NCBI GenBank assembly: GCA_002007465.1 | Contig: LNAC01000771.1 | Span: 389,830 to 453,829, forward strand | DNA length: 64,000 nucleotides | Origin: Ailurus styani | Lineage: Eukaryota; Chordata; Mammalia; Carnivora; Ailuridae | Reading direction: 5' to 3' | Shown: positions 33,871-45,969 of the stretch, in pieces | How the letters are laid out: every line of letters begins with the position of its first letter | Numbering within the stretch: position 1 is the stretch's first letter | Translations under genes and position numbers: made by a program | Notes under the pieces: generated by a model | Database searches by the model: none | The model's input: only the letters and a program-made list of their open reading frames with translations | Told to the model about the DNA's origin: nothing

Positions 33871-34214
33871 GTGAGGGAGTGGTGGGAAATAAGGGTAAAA
33901 GCTGTGCAAATGTAAAATGGGATGATTCAGGTAAGAATAGGCACTTACTGATTTGAAGGGTATGTTTGTTTGACACTCACTGGATTTAAGGCTTTTTCTT
34001 GTTAGAATTTTGTCTTACTGCCAAAAAAAGGTAATTAAAATGCTCAATAGAGTATAAATACTTATTATCTTCCTACTCCTGATTGCTTATAAATCAGTAG
34101 ATTTATTGATCATATGTATTCACTTTATGTTCAAGTGGTTTTTGTTAATGTTTTATTCTCTTTTTATTACTTCATACTTCACAAATCCATTAAGATTTGA
34201 TTGAATAGCATTAA
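33871..34214. other. unassigned AT-rich sequence
   Basis: Nothing recognised. Confidence 0.4.
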
Positions 34215-34685
34215 ATAAAGATTATATTTCATAGGCTATCAGTTTGCTTGATATAATAGAGAAATTCAAAATAATGGGGACATAGATAAGACAGAAGTTG
34301 ATTTCTCTCTCATACAAAAGGAAGACAAATGGTCCAAAGCTGGTATGGGGCTGGACAATTATCAGAGATTCTGGCTCCTTTTATCTTTTTACTCTGACAT
34401 CCTTGTCACACATCCTCCACCTCATGTTGAAGAAGACTGCTCTGTCTACCACTAATGTACCAGGATTCCAGCCAGCACAAAGTAGAAGATAAAAAGGTGG
34501 TACAGATTCTTTACCTTTAAGGGAATGAACCAGATACGACACACATCACTTCCATTTTCATTCTGCTGTTTAGAAGTTGGTCATATAGCCACCCTCAGCT
34601 GCTGTTGCTAGGGAAACTGCAAATGGAGTCTTTGGCTGAGTGTCCATATGACCAGCTAAACTGTGGCATCCTATTATTAAAAGTT
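34215..34685 (+). repeat. old interspersed repeat, family uncertain
   Basis: Text such as 'gttgatttctctctcatac', 'cacacatcacttccattttc', 'gttggtcatatagccaccct' and 'atatgaccagctaaactgt' has the order of a common old mammalian repeat that I know but cannot name reliably. No coding capacity. Confidence 0.5.
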
Positions 34686-35149
34686 GGGCAGGAGCTAATG
34701 ATTTCTATCATAATTATCTGTTAAAATTATAAGCAAGTTGTTTCAGTGATGGAAGCTTTTTACTTCTTTATCTATCTGCCTAATTGGCCACTACTTTTTT
34801 CCCCCCTTATTGAGAAAATAGATGCAGATACCACACAGAAATTCATCACTGGAATCCAATTCCAGGGAAAATGTAGAGAGTTAATGAACCATAATGAACC
34901 ACTCATGCATACATAAAAGGTCATAGGTGAGTTCCTATTTAGATCAGAAGATGGAAGTAACAGTTTTAGATAAAAAGAAATTGCCTAAGGCCAGTCAGGA
35001 TCAGAGGGGACCTTAAGATTGGGGCAATCAAGCAAGACTGTTAACCTAAAATCCACAATTTCACGTTCACTACAGCTTTTGTTTTGGAGCAAAATATTAC
35101 ATGCTTATGAAAATATGCAGATATCCAAAAGCAAGAACAGAATTATATC
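34686..35149. other. unassigned non-coding sequence
   Basis: Nothing recognised. Confidence 0.4.
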
Positions 35150-35300
35150 ATAAAAGAAAAAGCAATGGACATTAAGGAAGAAGTCCAGGTTCTTACTATT
35201 CTCTATAGATATTTAGCTGTGTGGTCCTGAACAAGATCCTTAAACCCTGAGGTCTCTATTCTCCATCTTAAAATAAAGATGACAAATTAGATTTATCAAC
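35150..35300 (+). repeat. MIR SINE
   Basis: 'ttagctgtgtggtcctgaac', 'aagatccttaaaccctgagg' and 'ctattctccatcttaaaata' follow the MIR core ('tagctgtgtgaccttgggca...cttaacctctctga...tcctcatctgtaaaat'). Confidence 0.72.
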
Positions 35301-36479
35301 AACACAAAATACTCTTTGAAAATCCATTCTGTGCCACACAACATTCTAGACATGTGAATAAAGTGCCTCAAGGAGCTTTTGTTTTCTTGGGTTGGACATG
35401 GGGCTTGGTGCAGACTAAGAAACATGCCATTGCAAGGCAGTCTGGTTAATGCAGTCACAGAGAGAGGTATCAGGTGTTTGGGGAACACACTTACAAGGGG
35501 CTCTGAATTCAGACTGGAACCATCAGATTTGATAAATGAGGAATACTGAATTATAATTATAGTCCAATAGTAAATTTAAATTGACAATCAAATGAGAAGA
35601 AGTGGAAAATGTTTAATGGAAGCAAGATAGTGTGATTTCTGCATAAAATGTTTGTTAAAATTAATGTGCGTGCAGGGTACTTAACAGAGGTTGAAATAAG
35701 TAGGGTCTCTGTCCTCAAAAAACCTACAGTGGACAAAATCCACATATAAGAATTTTGGAGTTTTGAGATTTGGTATGAGGTATCTGTATATAATCTGGTC
35801 GTGATTTGTTATGATTCAGAGTATGTCTTTATAGAACAAAGGGCAATGTTGCCATTTTATTGGAAAAGGGATGGAAATAAGGAAAAAAACACTTGAAAAT
35901 TTGTCACAAATTTCAAGCCTATAAAATTTTGGGGAATACTTTCTTCTCTAAGAAAGATATTCTCCTTAGGTATGCAGATAATCAAGTGATCTAAGAATCC
36001 CTTAAAGAGGGCTCTATCTAAATGTGCTTTGCTTCCAGATCCTATCAAACCAAGGTTATGGGGAAATGGAGCTTATTTGCTTTCTTTTCTTTTTTCTGTT
36101 CATTGTTAAAGCACCTTAGATGTATTCTCAATTTGTTAACCAATTTACACATATTTACTGTATTAAATTTTAAAAAACAATAAGAATAAAGAAAAAATCA
36201 CTTAAAACTCCCTCAACAATTCCATCATCCATTGATAATGTTCTTTCGTATATTCTCAGAATTTTTCTAAACATCGCATATGATTAGCTATACTTACAGT
36301 CTATTCTTCTGGCTTGTACCCAGCACTTTTTAAAATAAAATATTTTATGCTGTAAGAATTTCTATAACATCTTTTAAATTTAGCTCTTATATACCAAAAA
36401 TAATGATGAGAACAGAAGCTCTCACATTTGCTTGACAACAGTTACAAAACTGGATATCAAAAATCCTAGAACATCCTTT
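35301..36479. other. unassigned AT-rich sequence
   Basis: No named element. 36180-36370 has a LINE-like phrase ('aaaaatcacttaaaactccc') that may be the eroded upstream edge of the following L1. Confidence 0.4.
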
Positions 36480-37105
36480 TTAACTTTTTTTTTTTGGTAA
36501 AATAATTTCAAACCTACAGAAAAGTTACAAGCATAGTATACAGACCTCCTATACTCTTTTCCTAAAATCACCAAGTTTAACTTATTGCTACATTTGTTTT
36601 ATCCCTTTCTCTTTCCTCTGTGTGTGCCTCTGTGCATGCACATACATATATGCATCTGTCACCATACATATACCATCATATACATATATACATCATGAAT
36701 ATGTGGGCATAAAGTTTACTTTTTCTGAGTGTTTGAAAAGAAGTTAGGTATATCATGCTCTCTTGCCCTTTAATACTATCAAGGCAGTAACAATGTAGAA
36801 ACGTAATGTAACAATAGATGTTACATCCAATGAACAGTTATTAGATTCAGGAAATTAACACTGATATAAAACATTTGTCTAATCTATAGTCTGTACTCTA
36901 CTGTTTCCAATTGTCCAGGCCTTATTTCATCTTTTCTCCTCCAACATGGGATCCAATCCAGGACCCCATGTTGCATCTCATTGTCACATCTCTTTAGTAT
37001 TTTTCAGTCTAGAATAGCTTTATTTTATCTCACCTTACATTGACATTTTGGAGAACAACAGTCACTTATTTTATGGAATGGGTCTCAAAATGAGTTCATC
37101 TGGCC
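36480..37105 (-). repeat. old L1 (L1M) 3' UTR fragment
   Basis: Antisense: 'aaataatttcaaacctacag', 'aaaagttacaagcatagtat', 'aggaaattaacactgatata', 'tctcattgtcacatctcttt', 'acattgacattttggagaac'. It contains a CA/TA-rich stretch (36630-36690). Confidence 0.82.
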
Positions 37106-37139
37106 CTGCTAATTTTAATAACTAGTTGCTAATCAGTAC

Positions 37140-38700
37140 CCACTAGGATAAAATTGTGAGTAAATATATTCCTGGCAGCATGAGGGGCCTAATGAAAAAG
37201 AGCAAGAGAGAGCCTGTATTACAGATGAGGAAATTGAAAGGGGCCCAGTATGACCTGCTTATCATTTGTGGAGTTAAAGTGTGAATAGAAGAAGCAAACA
37301 AAGAGACTAGAGAGATAATCCAGAGTCGGGTGCTGAAAAAGGGCTTAAAATGTAAACTTGATTCTGAAGGCAATAGAGATGGTCAGAGAATTTCAGTCAA
37401 GGACATAATAATTTTTGTTTCTTAGGAAAAAAATGTTTTAAAGATAATTTAGTGAATCAATCTGATTAAGTGGACAGAAGAAGGGGTGAGATTTCTGCTA
37501 GAATGACCGTGATCTGGACTGTAGTAAAAGTGGGGTAGAAAAGATGGAACATGTTGAGAGAAATGTAGTAGTAAATCCAGAAAACTTGATGTGATGTAAA
37601 GAGTGAAGACTGGGAGGGTCAGCATGACAACTAAATTCTGTTGCATGTGCAGAATGTCAGGGGCTATGATCTTCTAAGCCTGAAAATGCAAGAGGAAGCA
37701 ACTCTGTGTATAGAGGAAGAGGCTGGATCCCATTTTGAAGTCTTATTTATTAGAGAGAGAGAGAGCTTGTGAGCAGGGCAGGGGTGGGAGGGGCAGAAAA
37801 ATATCTCAAGCAGACTCCCCACTGAGCATGGAGCCTGACAGGGGCTGGATCTCATGACCAATTATATTACAACGTAAGCGGAAACCAAGAGTCAGAGGCT
37901 CCACCAGCTGAACCACAGGTGACCTATGGATCCAATTTGGATATGGCACATTCAAGATGTCTGGGGACACCCAAGGAGAGCTGTTTTTCAGGACCCTAGG
38001 AGAGAGATCTGTGCCAGAAACACAGATTTAGGTGCCACCAACTCACAGTCACTGACACCGTGGGAAGATCTCTCTGGAGATTTGCCTGGAGAAGGGGATG
38101 GAGAGGGACTAGGGAATGGACAGGAGAGTCTGACAATACTGATGGCCCCACTGAGGTGAGAGAACCATGAATTCATGGACAACAATATGTTCACAGGGTG
38201 CCTTTTCCAGCAACACATCATAGATCAGGTATATGAAAAGGGCAGCAGACACTTCAAACAAACCAGGTAGGTGTGACAGAGATCAGTAAAGGAAAGGACT
38301 GGGAATTATTGGCAAATGAGCAGTTGAAATGATAGACAACAGACTCTAAGCTGCATCGTGAAAGAAGAAATGCTAGATGGAGGCTGAAACATGAGTGTTG
38401 GGCCTAGAAGACTATATAGGTCAAACAGGAGATGCAGTAGTTCTATCTGAGTGAAAAGAAGGGAGTTCTGCATAGGAGGTAGAAATCAAGATTGGAATGT
38501 TCATGTTTAAGGGTTTCTTAAGTATACGTCTGAATGATGACTGGGTCAAGGATAGTTGGTACACAGTAGCTAAGTTGAAGTGACAGTGAAAGTCCTTGAA
38601 ACTAAGGGGATCAAGTAACATAAGGCAATGAAGTTGTTCTTATGGGTGATGAAAACATCTGAATGCTGATTCAGATAAAAAGTAAATCTATGGACAAAGA
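37140..38700 (-). repeat. long antisense L2 LINE, interrupted by a SINEC
   Basis: Purine-rich antisense L2 text spread over about 1.4 kb around the SINE at 37738-37924. It includes 'aatcaatctgattaagtgga', 'gacacccaaggagagctg' and 'tctggagatttgcctggaga', followed by diverged sequence. The downstream limit is uncertain. 38150-38220 and 38400-38700 fit less well. Confidence 0.5.
37738..37924 (-). mobile_element. SINEC
   Basis: Antisense copy, 'tattagagagagagagagc', 'ctccccactgagcatggagc', 'gctgaaccacaggt' (degraded head). Target-site duplication GGATCCCATTTTG (about 37725) against GGATCCAATTTGG (about 37928). Diverged, old copy. Confidence 0.9.
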
Positions 38701-39115
38701 CTTCAGTTGAATAATGGAAATGAGAGGAGATTAAAAAAGAAGGAAGAACAGGTGCCCAAACTGTGCTTCCCCAGTAAAGATGGGGAGAGGGAAGTTTTAG
38801 AATATGCTGTCCTATGCAGTAGCCATTAACCATATATAGCTATTCAGATTTAAATTCTAATTAATTAACATTAAAATTTAGCTCCTCCTAGCATTAATCA
38901 CTTTTCAGTCATTCGATAGACTATTATAGCTGATGGTTACCATATTGGACAACACAGACACAGACATTTCTGTCATTGTAGAATGTGATATTGAAAGTAT
39001 TGTTCTGGAAGGAGCACCCTCAGTTGATGTAAGGATTCCTGTACACTTTATTGTTCTAAGGAATCCAGAGGATAGGAATGGAGACGGGAAGGCTATGCCA
39101 TTTCTCATCTCTTAC
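38701..39115. other. unassigned non-coding sequence
   Basis: Nothing recognised. Opposite-strand open frames (38905-39108 and 38933-39205) overlap and lack a family. Confidence 0.4.
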
Positions 39116-39133
39116 TTTAAAATTGCCTTTGTG

Positions 39134-39332
39134 GGTACCTGGGTGACTCAGTCAGTTAAGCGTCTGCCTTCAGCTCAGGTCGTGATCCCAGGGTCCTGGG
39201 ATTGAGCCCTGCATTGGGCTTCCTGCTCATCAGGATGCCTGCTTCTCCCTCTACCCCTCCCCCTGCTTGTGTTCCTGCTCTCGCTATCTCTCTCTGTGTC
39301 AAATAAATAAATAAAATCTTTAAAAAAAAGAT
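39134..39332 (+). mobile_element. SINEC
   Basis: Sense copy, 'ggtacctgggtgactcagtc' through 'aaataaataaataaaatctt'. Long target-site duplication TTTAAAATTGCCTTTGTG (39116-39133) against TTTAAAATTGTCTTTGTG (39333-39350), one mismatch. Confidence 0.96.
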
Positions 39333-39351
39333 TTTAAAATTGTCTTTGTGC

Positions 39352-39545
39352 CTGTATAAGAGTATAGTGAATATTGGATTTGAAATCATAAGACTTCAAA
39401 CAGGTTTATATATACTGCGAGTATGTTACTTACAGACTTTACTGATCTAAATTGGGTATAATGATACCTTGCAATGGCCATGAGGATTAAATTTTAAATG
39501 TGGTATAACATTACTTATTAACTTAACAAACACAGCAATATTTAA
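39352..39545 (+). repeat. MIR SINE
   Basis: 'agtatagtgaatattggatt', 'tatgttacttacagactt', 'ttgggtataatgataccttg' and 'gccatgaggattaaatttta' follow the MIR 5' to 3' order. Adjoins the SINE target site. Confidence 0.65.
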
Positions 39546-40254
39546 ACATTAGGAATAATACTAGTAACGTTAGAAATAAACCTGGTAAGGTGCCAACAAT
39601 CTCCCTTTCTAACCCACCAAATTCAGTACCCCTCTCAAATCACTGAAGGAAAACAAAAAAATTCTGACTTGTTTATTGACTTATGAAATGTCTTTTATAG
39701 CTCTCCCCCAAGAAAAACAACACTACCTGAATTAGCAAAAACTTTGAAGTATAGAAGAATGGCAGGTATAACATTTAAGCAAACCAAATTTCAACATATT
39801 CAATCAAGAAATGCAAATAGTTTAGTTCTCTCTTTTCTGACTATGACGAAGTGGCAGAAGGGGCTGCAGGATTTAATAGAGTACAAGGAAGGCAAGATGT
39901 AGATGATCCTGAGAGAAGACAGATTTCCCACGCCACACTTTTGTTTAAAGTAGGGTATATTTACCTACTCCTAAATAGAGACAAATAAAAACTGTGTGCA
40001 TTTTTGTCAGAAAGCTGTGTATGTGGGCAGATAAACTTCCCATGGTTTATAAACACTGAAAAAGATGGTAGGCTGGCTTCATTTAAGGAAATGCTTATTG
40101 AGGTAATATTGTACTCTGCTACTCAGCATCTCCTCTAGGTACCTATTCAACTTGCAAGCAGAAAGATACAGTGAAGAGGATCAAATATAACTAAGATGAA
40201 GAAAATCAGCTCCTAAAACAGTGCAGAAATGATATATAAGGAAACACGACATGG
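39546..40254. other. unassigned AT-rich sequence
   Basis: Nothing recognised. Confidence 0.4.
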
Positions 40255-41065
40255 TTTAAGAAATTGTAGATCCACACAAATGTGCTCAAATGATTTTCAA
40301 CAAAGGATACAAAGGTAACTCAGTAGAGGAAAGATAACCTTGGAGCAGGAGCAATTGGTCCTGGGACAATAGGACTTCTATAGGCAAAACACAAATTCCC
40401 TTGAATTACTATTCAAGTTGCTGGAGTGAGTGACTTCGATTTGCAAAAAATGGGGGGGGGGAAGGAAGGAAGAAAGGAAAGAAAGAAAAGATAATAAAAG
40501 AAAAGAAAAAATAAATAAAAGAACTTCAACCTAAACCTCACACTTCCTACACAAATTAAATCAACATGGATCATAGACTTAAATGTAAAATCTAAAGCTA
40601 TAATGTTATCAGGAAAAAAAAGACAAAATCTTTGGGATCTAAAACGAGACAATGAGTTCAACGAATTTTTAGATTTGATACCAAAAACATGATTCCAAAA
40701 ACAGAAATTGATAAATTGGACTACACCAAAAATTTAAAGCTTTTGCTCTTCAGAAGACCCTATTTAGGGGATGAAAAGAAAAGCTACAGACTGGGAGAAA
40801 ATATTTGCAAACTGCATACCCATTCAAGACTAATATCTAGAAGTTAGAAAGAACACTCCAAACTCAATCAGTTAAAAAATCCAATTAGAAATTGGACAAA
40901 AGATATCAGTCTTGAGCAATTATACTAGAGAAATGAAAACTTACATTTGCAGAAAATTCTATATGTTAATGTTCATGAGAACTTTGTTTGAAATAACCAA
41001 AAACTGGAATCAACCCAGATATTCTTCAACAGTTGAATGGATAAACAACTGTGTCCACATGATGG
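40255..41065 (+). repeat. L1 LINE ORF2 3' part (interrupted copy)
   Basis: The only clearly sense-strand L1 in the window: 'tgattttcaacaaaggatac', 'aaattaaatcaacatggatc', 'gataaattggactacaccaa', 'aaatatttgcaaactgcata', 'aaaactggaatcaacccaga'. Many frame breaks. A G9 run and GAAA-rich tract (40451-40520) replaces part of the frame. Confidence 0.9.
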
Positions 41066-41644
41066 AATTAAGTTTGCTAATCAGTTGACCTTGAGATGTG
41101 AAGATTATCCTGGATCTTCTGGGTGGGTCCAATTTAACCTGAAGTGTCCTTAGAGATGGAAGAGGGAGTGACACCTGGGTGGCTCAGTTGGTAAAGCGGC
41201 TGCCTTCAACTCAGGTCATGATCCCAGGGTCCTGGGATGGAGTCCCACATCAGTCTCCCTGCTTATCAGGGAGACTGGTTCTCCTTCTGCCTGCTGCTCT
41301 CCCTGCTTGTGCTCACTCTCCCTCTCTCTCTCTCTGAAAAATAAATAAATAAAATCTTGGGAAATAAAAAACAATGGAAGAGGGAGACAAAGAGAAGGTT
41401 GGAGGGATACAATAACCCCTTCTTGCTGGCTTTGAAGCTGGATGTAGGGGATTGTGAGCCAATGAGTGTAGGCAGTCTTGGGAAGCTAGAAATGGCAACA
41501 ACACAGCACTGCCAACACCTTAACTTTCACCCAGTGAAATCCATATCGACTTTTGACTTACGCAGCCATAAGATAATGTATTTTTTCTGCCATGAAATAT
41601 ATGATAGTGTATTACATCATTGATCGAAACCTAATATGCAAACC
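41066..41644 (+). mobile_element. MaLR-like (MLT1-class) LTR inserted in L1
   Basis: Split by a SINEC into 41066-41168 and 41373-41644. Landmarks are 'ttgctaatcagttgaccttg', 'agattatcctggatcttctg', 'gctggctttgaagctggat', 'gtgagccaatgagtgtaggc', 'gacttttgacttacgcagcc' and 'ataagataatgta'. Interrupts the L1 between 'acatgatgga' and its resumption 'accatgaatg', which may be the target duplication. Subfamily uncertain. Confidence 0.68.
41169..41372 (+). mobile_element. SINEC
   Basis: Sense copy, 'tgacacctgggtggctcagt' through 'aaataaataaataaaatctt'. Target-site duplication GATGGAAGAGGGAG (41155-41168) against AATGGAAGAGGGAG (41373-41386). Sits inside the LTR. Confidence 0.96.
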
Positions 41645-42215
41645 ATGAATGCTACTCAATAGAAGAACGAACTATTGCTACACCAACAACTTGGATGAAT
41701 CTCCAGAGAATGAAGCTGAGTGAAGAAAGCCAGCCACAAAATACTGTTACATACTGTTTGATTTCATTTAGATAACATTTTTGATGTGAAAACACTTTAG
41801 ACAAAGAGGACAGATTTAGCAGTTGCCAAGAGTTTGGAATGGGAATGGAAGGAGCACGTGGGAGGAAAGTGGGTTTGTTACAAAAGAGCAGCATAATCAG
41901 TATTTGTAGTGATGGGCTTGTTAGATAGCTTGACTGTAGTGATGTAAACACAGAACTATACAAGTGATAAGATTGTATAGAACTTAATACACACACAAAT
42001 AAGTACAAGTGAAGTGGGAAGTATGAATAAGATTGGTGGATTGGTAAATGTCAATATTCTGGTTAAGATATTATACTACACTTTTGCAAAATGTTACCAT
42101 TGGGAACATTTTGATGAAGTATACAAAGAATCTCTCGGTATTATTTCTTACCCCTACACTTGAATCTATAATTATCTCAGTAAAACTTTCAGTAAAACAA
42201 TCGTTGGAAATTTTT
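41645..42215 (+). repeat. L1 LINE 3' UTR (continuation)
   Basis: Resumes the L1: 'caacaacttggatgaatctc', 'gctgagtgaagaaagccagc', 'gcagttgccaagagtttgg', 'gtgataagattgtatagaac', 'aaatgttaccattgggaaca', 'tgaatctataattatctcag'. Good L1M 3' UTR match to the end. Confidence 0.92.
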
Positions 42216-42694
42216 ATCTGTGCTGCTTAGGATGGCCATGACTATGAACTGTCCTATTAAAATCTAGAAGGTAGGGGCCAGGCTATCTAATTACTTTTGT
42301 ACACTAGCTCCTTCAGCATCATATGCCATTAATCATTGAGATTTTTTTATTAATGATAATATGTCTGAATGAATGTACCTTAGAGCCAGGAATGTTAACT
42401 TATTTCTGTGAATTCAGGGGGTACTTTCTTCACCTGGAAATTATATTCAATACTATATGTGTATATATGACATCTTTCAAAAGGGTCTATAATTTTCAAA
42501 GGGTTCCATTATCCCCCCTAAAAAAAAGATCAGGAACCATTGCCTACAAACTTTGCAGTCCTATAATTTAGAAATAAGGTCCTTAGAAATGCACTAAGTA
42601 TGAACTTTAAAAATATATTTATTTGTAGTAATTTAGAGTAATGCTATATATAATCACGTATTTTGTTTTTTTTAATGTGATAAAGCATGCACAA
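42216..42694. other. unassigned AT-rich sequence
   Basis: Nothing recognised. Confidence 0.4.
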
Positions 42695-42955
42695 TTTTTA
42701 TTAGAATGGGCTCTGGGGTCAGACTAACAAGTTTCAAGCCCCAAACATCCATTACCAGGTGTGTGACCTTAGGCAAGGTTGTTATTCTAAGCATTGGTTT
42801 TTTCATCTGTAAGATGGGGAAAATAAGACTTCTTATTTCAGAGGTTATTGTGAGTTTCAAATGAAATAATGTGTATGAATCACTTAGTGTAGTTTCTAAC
42901 ATAGGATAGGAACTCAATAAATATTATATCTTACTAGTGTTGTTACTATTATGAT
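42695..42955 (+). repeat. MIR SINE
   Basis: Full-length-like MIR: 'gggctctggggtcagactaa', 'aggtgtgtgaccttaggcaa', 'tttttcatctgtaagatgg', 'ggttattgtgagtttcaaat', 'aggaactcaataaatatta'. Confidence 0.88.
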
Positions 42956-43029
42956 TAAAATTGAAAGAACTAAAAGTTGTTATTTTTCTTTTCAAAGGAA
43001 CTTTTCAAAATAACAGAATAAAGGATAAA

Positions 43030-43175
43030 TAATTTAGAAGGAAAAACATTGGCGTTAGTAGACTTGCTCCACCATTAACTTATAGAGTAAGCTTGGACAA
43101 GTCACACTCTCTCTGAGTCTCAATCCATAAAATAAGAGGGTCAAATTGTGACTTGGAATGATTCTATGTCTGCAC
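43030..43175 (+). repeat. MIR SINE fragment
   Basis: 'ccaccattaacttatagagt', 'gcttggacaagtcacactct' and 'gagtctcaatccataaaata' are the MIR core and its 3' side. Confidence 0.75.
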
Positions 43176-43189
43176 TGGTTATCAAGATG

Positions 43190-43690
43190 CATTAATTCAC
43201 TCAACAAGCATTTACCGGGTGCCCCTTAGGCTCTTGAGTTGAATTCCTCAGAAGCAAACTCTGAACAGGAGATTCATGGGAATGGGTTTATTATGGAGTA
43301 CCCAGGAAAAAAATGGAGGGTGAGGGCAAAGGGGACATGGGACAGAGAAGAGAGAAAAGGCAAGCAGAGACCTGCATAGTGTAGCTTAGGGCGAATCCTG
43401 CAGAAAGTGCTAGAGACAATGTAAATCAGCTCCAACAGCTCTCTACCCGGGGCCAAGGAACTGGGGTATTTATACCCCATACCAGTTGTTTATTATTTAA
43501 GGCAGTTCACAGTTCTACAACTTCCCAGATACTACTTGCTCTGTGCAAGAGCAAGTAAAACAAATTCTGACTGCCTCAGGGCAGCCCTTTGGCAAAAAGA
43601 TACAAATATTGGCTTTTAGGGGAGTGAAAGCCTACTGGAGACTAATGTGTCTGAAACTCAAAGGGATGAAAGAGGACATGGGCAACATAT
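43190..43690 (-). repeat. L2 end plus unassigned old repeat
   Basis: 43190-43230 ('caacaagcatttaccgggtg') is an antisense L2 terminus. 43236-43690 resembles an old interspersed repeat ('gggtttattatggagtaccc', 'ccggggccaaggaactgggg') that I cannot name. Confidence 0.4.
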
Positions 43691-43734
43691 TGACAGCATC
43701 CGTGAGGTAGAGCTTTTTTATCTCTGTATGGTGC

Positions 43735-44135
43735 TTACAAAGTAGTGGGGGAAAGTGACAAGTGGCCACACCATTAGAAGGGGAGAGACACACAGGGCGT
43801 TGAAGAACACAGAGTAAATGGCCTTAATTCAGCCAGGGGGTGGGGGAGGAGAGGTGGGGAGGAGCTTAGGGAGGACTTTTAGGAGCAACTGAAGGAAGAG
43901 AAAGAATTAGCCAAGCAAAATAGGAAAGCAGTGAGAGGTGAACCTAGTCCAACCAGCTCCAGAGAATGTGACATTCCTGGAATTAAAATCAGCTCCGTAT
44001 AACCAGACTGAAGGAGACAGGTGTGGCTGAAGGTGAGGCTGGAAGGTGAGAAGCTGGATCATGAAGAGAATCAAGTGAGTTAATTTGTAGGGTCTTACGG
44101 TTATACACAGTTTGAGAAGAGACAAGTAGCAGCTG
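43735..44135 (-). repeat. L2 LINE fragment
   Basis: Antisense L2: 'aaagaattagccaagcaaaa', 'gacaggtgtggctgaaggtg', 'gatcatgaagagaatcaagt', 'ttgtagggtcttacggttat' correspond in order to the L2 blocks 'agttagccaggcaaag', 'ccagtgtggctggagc' and 'atcatgcagggccttgtagg'. Confidence 0.7.
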
Positions 44136-45969
44136 AAAAGAGGATCTAAATTTCTCAGTTTACAATGAGATGATAACCTGTAAACTGGATCCTGTTTTAC
44201 CATTAATATTCATTGGTCACAGAGAAAGAAGTCACTGGGGACATATCGTCATTTTTAAAGAATTGAAGCTAGGTAGGTTTAAAATTCTTCCTATATCCTT
44301 TGCATGCCAGAGGGTAAAAAAAAAAATACGTAGAGGCTACAACTAAAAATGTCTCTGTAATTTATCTTTAAAAAAACAACTAAACTAAAACTAAACACAG
44401 GAAGAGCTTCCATGGTTGATTATGTTAATAATGTCATGGATCTTCCTCATTTTGTGGTCCAGAGTTGTCTACCATCTACTGAATTAAATTTGTAGATTCT
44501 CATTTAGATTTGCTCTGAAACAGCCTGTTCTAGCACAATTTAATTTCATGGTCAAATGAGGATAATGATTCCAAAAAGCTTTTAGCCATGAACCTCTTGT
44601 GATTTTTAGTTGAAAATGTAACCACTTCTTAAACCTGTCTGTGGTTTTTAGCTGTGGATATGATAAAGTTTTTGCCTGTGCCCACTCTATGTTGTTGTTG
44701 TTGTTGATAGGAAAAAACTAGAGATTTTTGACTGAAAATAGGAGACCACTTCTGGATATTTCTGTTGATACAGATTACTGAACTATTTCCTCAAGTTAGT
44801 TAAAGGTAATAGCAATGACTCATACCTTGCCAATCTACAATAAAGCCTTGTCTTTTTCAAGCTTCATTACTGAGACTTTTAAGTAAAAAACTACGTTTGA
44901 TTCATTTATTTATTTGATCGATTACAAAAGCATTACAATTGTTTTGCATATTTAGCAAGTTGATTCAAACCCACGAACTGTGATTAAATCTGCTACCTCA
45001 GAGATCTCTATCCTAGGATCACAGTTTAGCACTTTTGGTGGGATTCAAACAGTAATTCTTTAAATCGTCTAAACTGAAGGCACTTCACAGGATGATGATT
45101 GGAACTTAAATTGGATACCAATATTCCTGCTGTTACAGCACCAGTGTAATTAATGCCCATCAGGATCTTGTTTAGAAGTATTCTCTTTTCATGAATTGCA
45201 TAAGTATCTTTTTTTATAATGAAAGTAACATTTTTTTTCACTCTTTTGGAATTAACTTAAATCTTTCTGATAAAATTCAGATCACTACAATCGAAACCCA
45301 GCTGCAGCCTGAGATCCCTCCTATCATCTTCAGCTTATAGGTAGGATCAAGACAACAAGAAAGATGCAAGACCCAGATTGTTGTGGTTGTTAAACGGGAA
45401 TCTTTCAGTCTTGTCCCTTAGGATAGTTTTGCATTTAGATTCTTTAAACAAGACAGAGCATTTGATTAGTTTTTCTTAAAGAACTTCACATGACACAGTT
45501 GTTTGGTTACATTACTCTCCTTCCTTTCTCTGGGTTTATAGCATTTTAATTGCTGTTTTAATCTTGTGCTTTATAAAAAGCATACATAATTCCCTTAGTG
45601 GATAGAACCCATGGAAGTAAAAAGTGTTATTATTATGCATTTCCCAGTCTGTTAGTGCTTTGATAGATTCCCTAATTCACTCTTCGAAATAAAATTGCTA
45701 TATACATTGTGTTCTTTTTACAACATTACTATCATGAGTAGGAGGAATATTTTAGGGTAGGATAAACAGTAATTGGCAAGGAGCTGTAACATTGATTTGC
45801 ACAAGCTTAGTGTCCAACCCATCCTGAGGACGCTATTAGAGTAATGGGTGAAATGAAGGGAGTGCTAATTTGCTAAAATTTAGTTCAGAAAAAGATCAAA
45901 GTGGCATTAGGTCTTTGGAGGCAGTACCCTTGGCAGTTTCCTGAATGCACTCTGGCTCCAGCAGAAATA
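44136..45969. other. unassigned AT-rich sequence
   Basis: No named repeat or exon. A short GTT run at 44692-44706. Confidence 0.4.
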
